From Coturnix japonica (taxonomy: Eukaryota; Chordata; Aves; Galliformes; Phasianidae), in the NCBI RefSeq assembly GCF_001577835.2, contig NC_029529.1, positions 11,915,380 to 11,979,379 on the forward strand: DNA of 64,000 nucleotides, in the 5' to 3' direction. A model generated the notes under the pieces. That model made no database searches. It had not been told where the DNA came from and saw only the letters and a program-made list of their open reading frames with translations. This document shows, one piece after another, positions 1 to 9,692 of the stretch (position 1 is the stretch's first letter; each line of letters opens with the position of its first letter). The position numbers and the translations under genes were made by a program.

Positions 1-605
1 ACCACAGCTAGACTGGGATGACCAAGTCCTGATCGAGCCTGGCCTTGAAAATCTCCAGGGTTGGGGCAGCCACCACGTCATGGGACAGCATGTTCCCATG
101 CCTCACACCCTCACTGCAAAAGACTTTTTCCTTATATGCAACCTAAATTTCCCCTCTTTAAGCTTGAAACCATATCCTCTTATTCTATCACCACAGACCC
201 TGATAAAGTCTGTTCCCTTCTATCCTATAGTTCCCCTTTAGATACTGACAAGGGGCTCTCAGCCCTCACAGCCTTTTCTTCTCCATCTGCACATCCCCAG
301 CTCTCAGCCTGTCCCACAGGAGAGCTGTTCTATCCGTTTTTGTGGCCCTCCTTTGGGCACACTCCAACAGCTCCATGCCCCTCCTGCACTGAGGACTCCC
401 CATCTGGATGCAGTGCTCCAGGTGAGGTCTCACAGCTCAGAGCAGTGGAACAGATCCCCTCACTCACTCTGCTGCCCACACTACTCTGATGCAGCCCCAG
501 GTACAGCTGGCTGTCCAGGCTGTGAGGGCACAGTGCTGGCTCGTACTGACCCACCAGCACCCCCAGGTCTCTTTCAGCAGGGCTGTGTTCCAACCCACCC
601 ATTCC
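1..605 (-). mobile_element. CR1 LINE fragment
   Basis: CR1 3' region in antisense orientation, continuing off the left edge. It has recognisable blocks such as CTGGCCTTGAAAATCTCCAGGG, the ATGCAGTGCTCCAGGTGAGG block and the CCACCCATTCCCAGG end. It is moderately diverged. It lies in the ABCA3 intron after the 818-1082 exon. An open frame at 61-489 lies within it and is not a host gene. Confidence 0.85.
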
Positions 606-817
606 CAGGGTGAAAGACAGACTGATGAGGCATAAATGAGTCCCATTTGGATGCTCTTTTACCCAGACATTCCCTGTAAGACCAGGCTATTGGGCACAGC
701 TCCATTTTGGGCACCTCAGCCCTCAGAGTGCTGCTGCTGCCCCAGACACCAAAAGCATCACAACCCCTGAGCATCTCCACACAGTGCTGAGATGAACACA
801 CACCCAGCCCTGCTCAC

Positions 818-1082
818 CTCGGATGCTGATGGGCAAAGCTCTCTCCACCGCCCTGGCGATGCTCTGCACAGCATTGCTGTTGGAGGGGACGTACGCCAGC
901 TCCCAGGGGTTGCTGGGGTGCCGGCGGTAGAAGAAGCCTGGCAGGTCATCCACGGACAGGGACGGGTAGATGGTGGCATTGGGGTGGCTGACGGAGTGCA
1001 CCCGGTGCCGCAGTGCAATCAGGATGGCAGCAAACAGCAGCGGCAGGCAGATTTCTATGATGGTGACCAAAATCTGACGTTT
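818..1082 (-). CDS. ABCA3: ABCA3 second coding exon
   Basis: 265 nt (88 codons plus 1), preceded by a CAG acceptor and followed by a GTGAGC donor. It encodes from KRQILVT to LPISIR, covering the first membrane helix and the start of the lumenal loop with the NAT glycosylation site. It starts in phase 0, as required by the preceding exon. Confidence 0.9.
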
Positions 1083-3055
1083 CTGAGGCAAAACGGGAGG
1101 GAAGGGTGGAAATAAACATCAGAGGTGGAAGAAGGGAAAGGAGATCCCCAAAACCACTGCACACCTCGGAACACTTCTTGAATCTGAAGCTCAGTGGGGG
1201 GCAGCCACACAGCAGCTCCCTTCCAACCCAACTATTCTGTGACTCCATGGCTGTGTCCCACTGCTCAGCCCCCACCACCCCCAGGAGCTGCCTCCCAGAC
1301 CCTGCAAGCTTCCCACTATCTGCTCTACTGCTCGGCCCATGTGGTAACTAGCATTTTAAGTGGGCTTCAAATGGCTTTGCCAGCATGGCTGCTGGCAGGT
1401 AGCAGTGCACTGCTCTGGGAGCTCAGCCCTGTGCAGGATGGTGTGGGGGATGGAGGTGACTGCCATAACACACCCCTCTGTGGGCAGCGGGGCACAGCCC
1501 AGCCCTAAGCCCAGTTGGCCCAAACACCAGAGGGCAAATGAGACACCGGGTGGAGCTGCCCGCACCCCAGGCAATACACCTCGCCCAACCTCAATCACTG
1601 CAGCTGCAGCTCCTGATGTGCCCACGGCCAGTGAGCCTCAGTGGGAACCTGGCACCATGTGTGCTGGCAGAAGCAGCAATGCCAAGTGCTCCTGCTCAGA
1701 CAACAGCAAGGGGCACCGCAGCCTGTCTGCCACAGCTGGGACAAGTCGGGCATGAGAGACACAAGCAGCACCAAAGGGTTTATCTTCCCAACTCAGCCAC
1801 CTCAGCTGCTTGCTGCCTCTCCTCCCTGCCTCCACTCCAAAGCTCCAAGGCAGCTCCTTCAGATCTGCAAACACCAACTGGAGCTGCACGTTGGGCCACA
1901 ACCTCACAGGTTCTTTGCAGAGTGGAGAAAGGTTTTATTTTTTTCAGATGGGAGGAAATCAATGAGCAAAATGGGCATATCCAGCTCCTCACCCAGCACC
2001 TCCTGCCGGGCAACTCATCCTGCAGGGACCACTGGGCACCACGTCAGAGAGAGGGGCACAGCCCCATGTAGGAGCACAGGGTCAGCCCAGCACCACAGCA
2101 GGGCTGGCTGGGAAAAGGAGTGTTCCAAAGGCCACGCTCATAAAAGCGAGTGTTGCAGATGTCTGATGGTTTTATAATGCAGCTCTTGCAAACCAGCTGC
2201 CTTCTGCTGATTTACTACCAAATTAACCCTCTAACAGCCCCTTGGATTGCCTCCAGAACAGTTGCCTGACTCTGTGACCTCAATGGTGAGCACACATTTA
2301 GCAGCACAGCCTCACGCTACCGCACAGGTCACCCAAACCGCCGTGTTTCAGAGGCAATGGGGCCACTCATCCATAATCACAGCCCTGCCAGCTCTGAGCA
2401 AGGCGTGTCCTCATCCAGGGCCCAGCACTCAGCTTCACAGCACAGCTGACAGCCGTGGAGCTCCATGCCTTCACCAGGAGCACACCAAAGGCTGAGCGTT
2501 CAGGGGTCTGCAGCCCCTTCATGCCAATGGGGGTGGCCAGCACCTGGGCAGTGAGCCCTAAGCTCCCTAAGCCCCTTACAACAGCCAGCTGCCACGCACA
2601 GAGCTGGGATGGGAGCAGATGCCGGGATAGTAGGGTTTAAAGCAGCCCACGCGTCCCTAAAAGCTGCTTCTGAGGACGGCACAAATGGAGGAACACCAAT
2701 CAGGTCACAGGAGGTTTACAGCAATCACCACCTCCAGAGGATGTCAGAGGGTTTGTGAGACAGCTCAGAAAGCCACTGTCACACTGCAGGCAACGTGGGC
2801 TGCCCTGCTTATGGGGAGTGAAGCTGCACCCAATAAAAGCGAGGGCAGTGGTGAAGTGTGGATGGGAGGGGATGGGGACGGAGCAGCAACGCCTGCTCAT
2901 TCCTCCCTGACGTGCAAGCACAAGAACCAAGATGCTCAGCAGATTCTGCTGCAGTGACACTTGGCAGTGCCCAGGTGCCTGTGTGCGCCGTGCCAACCTA
3001 CCTGCAGGATGTAGTTCTTCCAGAGAAGCAGCCCAAACTGCCTGAGAACAACCAT
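818..3055 (-). CDS. ABCA3: ABCA3, first two coding exons (partial gene, continues off left edge)
   Basis: ABCA3 is an ABC-A family full transporter that moves phospholipids into lamellar bodies of alveolar type II cells. Only the N-terminus is here: 18 residues from the start-codon exon and 88 from the next exon. It carries the LLLWKN motif (residues 9-14), which fits the xLxxKN trafficking motif known for ABCA proteins. A strong transmembrane helix follows, with ILVTIIEICLPLLF near its start. The beginning of the first large lumenal loop has PNATIYP (an N-glycosylation site) and WELAYVPS, both very close to mammalian ABCA3. The frame closes exactly across the intron (54 nt, phase 0). The ATP-binding domains lie beyond position 1. 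ABCA family paralogues are the alternative, but the match is closest to ABCA3. Confidence 0.9.
1205..1255 (+). mobile_element. Short CR1 3' end fragment
   Basis: The text TCCCTTCCAACCCAACTATT followed by CTGTGACTCC resembles the terminal CR1 segment just before its short direct repeats. Only about 50 bp is recognisable, so confidence is moderate. Confidence 0.5.
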
Positions 3056-3094
3056 CCTCCCATCGGACGGGGACCGCCGCCGCTTTGCAGGACT
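3002..3094 (-). CDS. ABCA3: ABCA3 exon with start codon (coding part 3002-3055)
   Basis: This exon encodes MVVLRQFGLLLWKNYILQ. The ATG lies at 3055-3053. The exon ends in CAG before a GTAGGT donor, and an acceptor (CTCTCCACAG) upstream at 3095 leaves 39 nt of 5'UTR in the exon. A noncoding first exon must therefore exist further up, consistent with the CpG island near 6,000. Confidence 0.9.
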
Positions 3095-4378
3095 CTGTGG
3101 AGAGAGGAGAGCAGTGATCAGTGCTGCAGACCTGAGCTGCCTCCCCATCACGAGGCCCCACAGCCTGGCGAGCTGCTCAGCCCCACGCTCACTGCTTGGG
3201 GGGAGCAGAGGATGCTGAGCCCCACAGATCTCTCTGCCCAGCCACCTGCAGCAAGGCAGGAACCACAACACGAAACCCCCAGTGAGCAGAGCATGGCACC
3301 CAGCTGTACCCAGCAACATCCTATGCTCCTGCAGCCAGGCAGAGGGCGGCTGTCCCCATTCCCAGCCTGATGTCGCAACAGCTGGCTCAGCCCCACAAGA
3401 GTGGAAAATAACTCCACTGTTCCCTCTCTAAGGGTCATTAGGAGCCCTCAAGAGCCAGAGGCGCCGCGGTTCCTGGTGCTGCCCAGTCCTGGTCCACACG
3501 ACCCTGAGCAGAAGGACATGGAGTGAGGGAGCTGCTGGTTGGAAACGTAATCTGTGAGCAATGAGATGTTGTGGTCACAGAACCTGGTCACACATGGGAC
3601 ACTGCAGCCATTGTGCAGACTGTGACACTGCAGCGGGCACAGCAGGAGACAGCAAGCGCCCTCCTGCCCCATAGCTTTGCCCCACTTCCAGTCACTGCTG
3701 GGGATTGCAGGGAAGCTGCTGCGTAGCCCTGGGAGCCACATCTGGAAACTGCAGCCCCTGTAGGGGTCCTGTACCCAACCACAGGGAGACACGTTTGTTA
3801 CAGAGGAGGAGCACAGAAGCACAGCACCCACCCTGATGGAGGCCATGAAACCTCTTGCAGCCCATTAAAGTGGGGCTGGTTCAGATTTCGGGCTGCGCCT
3901 CTGCTTCCTGCATTGCGAAGGCTTCACAAGTGCTGGTTGTGCAATGCCAGCCCTGCTTTCCCTGAACAAACCCTCGTTCCAGGAGAGACGCAGAGGTGAG
4001 AAGAGGTCGGTGCCCTGCAGTGCTGCCCCACAGCCCTTCCCTTTGCTGGAGGAACCCGCAGCCCCCAGCACTGAGGGGCTTCCTGAGGAAGTGCTCCTGC
4101 CCAGCAGCCTGACCTCGTGCTGCGGGATGGAGGAGGAAGCACAGCCCTGCTCATGAGCTTGGGCTGTGCAATACACCCATCACCTGCTGCAGGGCCCTCA
4201 GCCCACAGCTCGTTGTGTGAGGCAGCTCAGCTCCCTTCAGCTCATCCAGCAACCGGGACAAAGAAACATGATGCACAAAGCTAAGGAGATCTCAAGCCAA
4301 ATAGTGTCAGTGTGCAGCTGAGAGCAGCAAATCCCCCTCCAGCAGCAGCAGCCCACAGCCCCTCCATCCCCAGCCCTG

Positions 4379-4381
<3 letters not shown>

Positions 4382-4424
<43 letters not shown>
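4382..4424. repeat. (CA)n microsatellite
   Basis: About 21 perfect CA dinucleotides in ABCA3 intron 1. Likely length-polymorphic. Confidence 0.97.
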
Positions 4425-4427
<3 letters not shown>

Positions 4428-4749
4428 CCAGACACAGCACAGAGATGCTCAGCAGCACATTTCCAGCTCTGTCAGCACGGTGTCAGCTCCCCAGCCCCCA
4501 GCAGCCCCCCATGCTCGGAGCTCAGGGGCAGCCAGGCGGGCACGTTGCTCTCAGCAGATGCTGCACAAAAGCACGGCTTGCAAACAAGGCCGGCACTGCC
4601 CCGCGGACCAGGGGCTGCAGCAACAAGGAAGCGAACCCTGCGTGGTGCCACGGCTGAGCCAGCTCTGCCCACGGGGGGAGGGAGAGCTCCACGAGCAGGA
4701 GCGGCCAGAGGGAGGGAGGAGCAGCGGCTGCAGGCACGGCCCTACGGGT

Positions 4750-4779
4750 GAGGAGGAGGAGGAGGAGGAGGAGGAGGAG
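4750..4779. repeat. (GAG)n trinucleotide run
   Basis: Ten perfect GAG units in a purine-rich stretch of the presumed ABCA3 intron 1. It creates Glu or Ser runs in spurious open frames. Confidence 0.95.
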
Positions 4780-4907
4780 CAGGGCAGCGCTGGGGCGCAC
4801 GGATCGTCAGCTCCCATTGCACGGAGATGCGGCTCCGGCCTTGTCAGAGCACGAGCTGCTCTGTGGGGGGAACTGAAACCCTCCGTGCTCTGAGGCCCAG
4901 CAGGAGA

Positions 4908-5235
4908 ATCACAGCATGGACTGGGCTGTAAAGGCCAAAACACTCATCCAGCTCCAACCCCCTGCTGTGTGCAGGGTCAGCAACCAGCAGCCCAGGCTGC
5001 CCAGAGCCACATCCAGCCTGGCCTTGAATGCCTGCAGGGATGGGGCATCCACAGCCTCCTTGGGCAGCCTGTGAACAGTGCGTCACCACCCTGTGGGGGA
5101 AAAACTTCCTCCTCAGATCCAACACAACCTCCCCATCTCACTTTAAAACCATTCCTTGTCCTATCGGTGCCTCCACAGCTGGAATCCCTCTCCATCCCAC
5201 TGCACATAACCTCTTTCTGTGCACGGTGCTGAGCG
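4908..5235 (-). mobile_element. CR1 LINE fragment
   Basis: Starts with the CR1 end (AGAATCACAGCATGG) and continues through the typical CCAGGCTGCCCAGAGCCACA, TGGGGCATCCACAGCCTCCT and TTTAAAACCATTCCTTGTCC blocks. This is the antisense 3' part of the LINE. It lies in ABCA3 intron 1 at the edge of the CpG island. Confidence 0.92.
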
Positions 5236-5643
5236 ATGCTGAGTGATGCTGAGTGATGCTGTCAGCCGCCCTGAGCTCGGTGTTCGCATCAGGGCCCGAC
5301 CAGCAGCTCCGGGCCGAGCCCACGTGCGGCCGCAGCCGTCATTGATTCCCGAGCGCTCCCCGCATTTCTGCTCCTCCGCTGCACCGTCTCCATAGAAACT
5401 CAGCCTGCAAATGGCAGACGCGGCTTTTTTTAACCTCCCCCGGCTCGTACCGGGAGCCGCAGCGCTGCGGGGCCGCGAACCCGGGAGGTGCCGCAGGGAG
5501 GGAGCGGCTGAGCGCGCCTGGGCACGGCCGTGTCGGGAGCACCGGGCGGATCCGAGTCCTCCATGGGCGCGGGGCGCGCAGCACCGACCGCTCGAGGAGA
5601 CGCGGAGCTGAGCAGCACCGACACGGAACCGCGACACGGACAG

Positions 5644-5738
5644 AGCGACACGGCGACAGAGCGACACGGCGACAGAGCGACACGGCGACAGAGCGACACG
5701 GCGACAGAGCGACACGGCGACAGAGCGACACGGCGGGG
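5644..5738. repeat. 16-bp GC-rich minisatellite, about 6 copies
   Basis: Unit AGCGACACGGCGACAG, nearly perfect, repeated from 5644 in the ABCA3 CpG island. Sixteen is not a multiple of three, so every frame shows the same kind of repeating peptide. This explains the repeating open frames on the minus strand here. Confidence 0.95.
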
Positions 5739-6014
5739 CGGGGGGCGACCGGCACCGGGCAGCGCGGCGGGGGCGGCAGAACGGCGGAACCCTGCGCTCT
5801 GATCCCGCCCCGCCGGCTCCGACGATGCAGGACGCGGCTCCGGAGCCGCCCGGTACCGAGCGCTGCCTGCCCGCAAGGCCGAGCTCCGCCCGGGGCCGCA
5901 ACGCGCTGCGGGAGCGGACACGGTCGGGAGGCGGCAGCGCCAGGATCCGCTCGGCTCCACCCGGCCCGACCCCCCCCATCCCCCGCCCGGTCCCGCTCCC
6001 GGTCCCGCACTCAC

Positions 6015-6110
6015 CGGCCCCCGCCGAGCGGCGGCTCCGGCCTCAGCGCCCCCACGGCCCCGCCGCCATCCCGGGCACCGCCCCGCGCACGCGCGGCACC
6101 GCCGGGATGG
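6015..6110 (-). other. ABCA3: Candidate noncoding first exon of ABCA3
   Basis: A strong minus-strand donor (CCG|GTGAGT, GT at 6014-6013) sits in the middle of the CpG island, 2.9 kb upstream of the start-codon exon. The upper boundary (transcription start) is a guess. This is inference from splice-site quality and position only. Confidence 0.4.
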
Positions 6111-6129
6111 GGGGGACGGGGAGCGGCTG

Positions 6130-7325
6130 CGCGTGCGTGTGCGGGGCTGGGGGGCGGAGCGGGGACGGACCGTGTGCGGCCATGGGGAGCGGGGGGGGGG
6201 CGAGAGCTGCGGGGGGTCGGGGCCCTTCACAGGGGGGGATGGAAGCGCCGCACCGCGGGGCCGCCCCCAGCTGAGCGCAGTCGAGGCGCCGGTACCGGCC
6301 CCGCACACAGAGCTGGGCAGAGCAGCGGGTTGTGCCGCCCCGCACATGGATCCGTCCCACCGGCTGCTCCGCGCTGATCGGAAATCGAGACTGGGGGCGG
6401 ATTGTGCGAGCGGCGCCGCCTGCGGGAAATAGAGGGAGAGACAGAACCGGGGCAGGGGTGAAGCTTGTCGCTAAGGCAGAAGTTGGAACATCAGCTGTAA
6501 AAACAGCCGCGACTCCACGACCGCACCGAGCACCGGGGGGGAAACAGCCCGGCCCAGAGCGGAGCCACGGAGCCACGGAGCCACGGCTCTGCAGCAAAGG
6601 GAGCGGGCGGGGGGCGATCCTTCCCAATGACACCTTCTCCCCGACCTGCCCTATGGCCTCATTCAGCTCCTTGCTGTGAAGGAAGTGGAGCGATGAGATC
6701 AGAACACGAGGTTTGCCAAAGTACTTATAGGCTCCTCGTTGCTCCTGGAGCAGAAGATGAGGGATGTCGTAACACAGGGCGACATGGCGGTGACTCAGCT
6801 CACAGCTGGGATGTGCCAGGGCAGCAGGGCTGGAGCAGGGACAGGACATGGCAGCAGCGACAGCCCCATCCCCTTCACCCGATGGAGAGCTGGCAGTGCT
6901 TGGCTGTGGGTGTCCCCCCTGGTGACTCCACCACTCAGCACAGACAAGGACTGAGCCCTCAGGGCTTACAGCACATGCAGCTCACACCCATTGCCAAGGC
7001 TGCTTGTGGCACGTAACCTGACTCAAGTCCATGGAGCTGAGTGTGCAAACAGCTGAAACTGATGTGGAACCTGCAGCTGGTCAAACAAGTGAAGAGGTTC
7101 AACTTGACCAGCACCATCCCAAGCGCAGCACCTCCTTGTGCTCACCGACATTTCGCAGTGCTCCATTTCTCTATGACAGGCTGGGATGCAGCACCAAGTA
7201 CCGGCACTGGCCAGGAGAGGGCATCAGCACCGCTGCTGTGTGCAATGCTTCCCATTACAGATAAAACTCGGGGTTATCCAGCTGGACCATTAATTGATAA
7301 CAGCACACATCTACAGCACGCGGTG
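6130..7325. other. Intergenic spacer between ABCA3 promoter and JPT2 3' end
   Basis: The left part is CpG-rich with a short GGAGCCAC repeat near 6560. The right part is ordinary sequence. I see no coding exon, RNA gene or clear mobile element. Confidence 0.5.
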
Positions 7326-9507
7326 AAGTAGCAAAATACAGACGTTTATTGACAAGTGCATGGTCCAGCATTTGATTTCAGTTCATTTTCTGTGGCAGAG
7401 AAAGGTTCTAATCAAGCTGACTTGAAGAACTGAGATGTGGTTTAGATACCGAACAAAAAGAAGCATGAAAACAAACAGTTTAACCAACATAAAGGCCCAG
7501 TTTGAAGTTTGTTTAAAAGACAGGCACTGCAGCCAATGCACTAAGAGATGACAAACCTAAGCTCAGCATTAGAGACATCAACGGTACCGGATCCTTCAAT
7601 GCAGAAAGCAGCTTCTGGTTGAGGTTTGTGCTGTTCTTTTAAATCTAGTTACCTGGTAAAATCCTGTCTGAGAGGTATTGAAACAGAAGGGTCTGAAGCT
7701 CAGCCAGAGGCACAGCAGCACAGACTTGAGAAAAGCTGCTGGGAAATACATGTTTGGAAGTAGCATAAACGTAATCTGAGGTTTAAGTTAGAATCCCACA
7801 GCTATTTAGACCCTTAGTATTGCCCCATACACTTCACTTTCACAATCTGAAAAGGCAACTAAGTCTTGCAACACAGTCATCCACCACTTCTGACAAACTA
7901 AACAGAGCGGTCTATAAACAGAACAGACTAATAAGCACCACAATCCGAGTGTTTTTAGCACCTGACCCAGAGGAAGTTCCCTCTAAACAGCAGCAGTTCT
8001 CAGGGAACCTGGGTTAGAACAGCAGTGAATATACGCAGATAAGGCCACTTGTTCTTTGGTGTACCTGAACAACTCCTGCTTTGATATGGCAAATGTAAAG
8101 AGTCACTACTAAATACACCGAGCTGCCTAAGCACTTCATGTTGACATTCAAATATGAAAGCAATGAATATGATCAGAAAGCCCATTCAGAGCATTAATGG
8201 TGGGAGCTGCCCTCCCCACATACTCTTGTTCAATAAATGCACATCTTCCAAACATGATTTAAGAAAGCCAGCATCAACAAAAGGGCTGTATTGTCTTTGC
8301 TTCTCCAACTAGGATAGTCTACAGTATGACTCAAACAACTACAGTCATGGTTTGGGAAGAATTCAAGTAGCTTTCATCCTTAGCAACAAAAATCTGAGCA
8401 GTCAAAGGCAAAAGCAAGGCTGACTGAGGCTGAGAATTCATTACCAGTCAGCACAGGCAAATGAAACAATGCACTGTGGTGAAGACAGTATAACAGTTCT
8501 GGTTTCCACAGCATATAAAAGTAAACCACCACTGCAGAAACTAAGGCATTTCTATACAGGTTGGGTTATCAAAGCCAGCTGGCTGGACATCTCAGCATAT
8601 AATCTACAGTAACCGTAGACCAAATGTTTCTGTTCAAAGAGTACTATTAAGCCACTGCTTGCACTCGCATCTTATCCATAAAGTGTGCAAGCACTCAACC
8701 ATGATACTTTCCTCAATGTCTTCTAGAAGCACCTACAAGAAACGGTAAAATGGACTGGTGTTATCATTTATCTAGAGCTACTCATAGCAACCAGCAGATT
8801 GCTGAAGGCAGAAGAAAGGCCTGAATGCTTTGGGGAGGGGAAAAAAGAATAAATCAAGGTATCTATCAACATATGGTGATTTATGAGAGTATAAGAGACC
8901 TTCAGAGTGTTTGCCCTCGTATCAGCAATCACATGCTGTGAAGGAAGAAAGAAAAGAGAACTAAAGATTAAAGACTCTCAAGAACACGGCAGCACTAGTT
9001 GTTCCAGTGGAACTATTTACATTAAAGCAACTGCAAGTCAACTCGCACTGTGAAGCCGTCTCTCCTACTGCCAAGAAAAAAAGCACAGCCTACCTGCTTT
9101 GCTTCAAGATATTCCCGATGTGACCTCCAGGTCCTGACCCATTCACATTTCACATGTTGACTGTACAGAGGAGCCCAGTTCCACCAGTGCGTCCTGAGCC
9201 GCTTCCCAGCCCAATGAACTCACCACAAAGCAGCACTGCTCTTTCACTAAGTTACATTAATGTTCCCCTCCACCACCCACCTCGGCAGTCCCACACTCCT
9301 GTCTTCCACAGCGCTCATCCCTTCCCCCCCCTCATCCCTCCCTCCCTCATCAACCCCAAATCACCGGGTTTCTTTTCCATACACATTAGCACAACTCTCA
9401 TCCATCAGCCTAAGGATCTACCCACAAACAATACCCTGAAAACTGACCTCACAATCACAGACCAGAGTTTCTGTGCAGACTCCGTAAGTGAAAGGGAACA
9501 GATGACC
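7326..9507 (-). other. JPT2: JPT2 3'UTR
   Basis: Noncoding sequence after the JPT2 stop, ending near a canonical minus-strand AATAAA at 7350-7345. The length (about 2.2 kb) is typical of the human gene. No coding exons or mobile elements are visible in it. The end point is inferred from the signal alone. Confidence 0.6.
7345..7350 (-). terminator. Poly(A) signal AATAAA for JPT2
   Basis: Forward TTTATT at 7345-7350 reads AATAAA on the minus strand, in the right orientation at the end of the JPT2 3'UTR. Confidence 0.55.
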
Positions 9508-9692
9508 CTAATAGAACGCAATGCTGGATTTTCCACCCGGGGGATTGAGGACTTTGTTGTGTGAGCGTGGCCTTGGCCCCAACCTGGGCTCGTGATTGTC
9601 TATCTTGGGTTCTGGCTCCTTGCATCGCTCCTCTTTGCCCACATCTTTTTTCTCACCGCCATCTTCCAGCCGTGGTTTGTTATTTTCTGCAG
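9508..9692 (-). CDS. JPT2: JPT2 coding exon 5 with stop
   Basis: 185 nt from a TTATTCAG acceptor to a TAG at 9510-9508. Encodes [12 protein letters not shown] through [12 protein letters not shown], the conserved C-terminus. Confidence 0.95.

Larger units (their letters stand above)
3095..6014 (-). other. Presumed ABCA3 intron 1
   Basis: Between the start-codon exon and the candidate first exon I see no further coding exon. The stretch holds a CA microsatellite, a GAG-type trinucleotide run, a CR1 fragment and the lower part of the CpG island. Confidence 0.5.
5300..6450 (-). promoter_or_regulatory. CpG island, likely ABCA3 promoter
   Basis: A GC-rich, CpG-dense stretch containing a GTGAGT donor in the minus orientation and several poly-G runs near 6,110-6,240. 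It lies just upstream of the ABCA3 coding exons. Long open frames on both strands here come from the base composition and are not genes. It contains the 16-bp tandem repeat described separately. Confidence 0.7.

Noticed and set aside
61-489. 142-codon plus-strand frame
   Set aside because: Entirely within an antisense CR1 LINE fragment.
4312-4893. 193-codon frame with His-Thr and Glu runs
   Set aside because: The runs are translations of the CA and GAG microsatellites in the ABCA3 intron.
5161-6347. Long minus-strand frames with repeating VALSPCRSVAV-type peptides
   Set aside because: They come from the 16-bp minisatellite and CpG-island composition, which give the same peptide in every frame.
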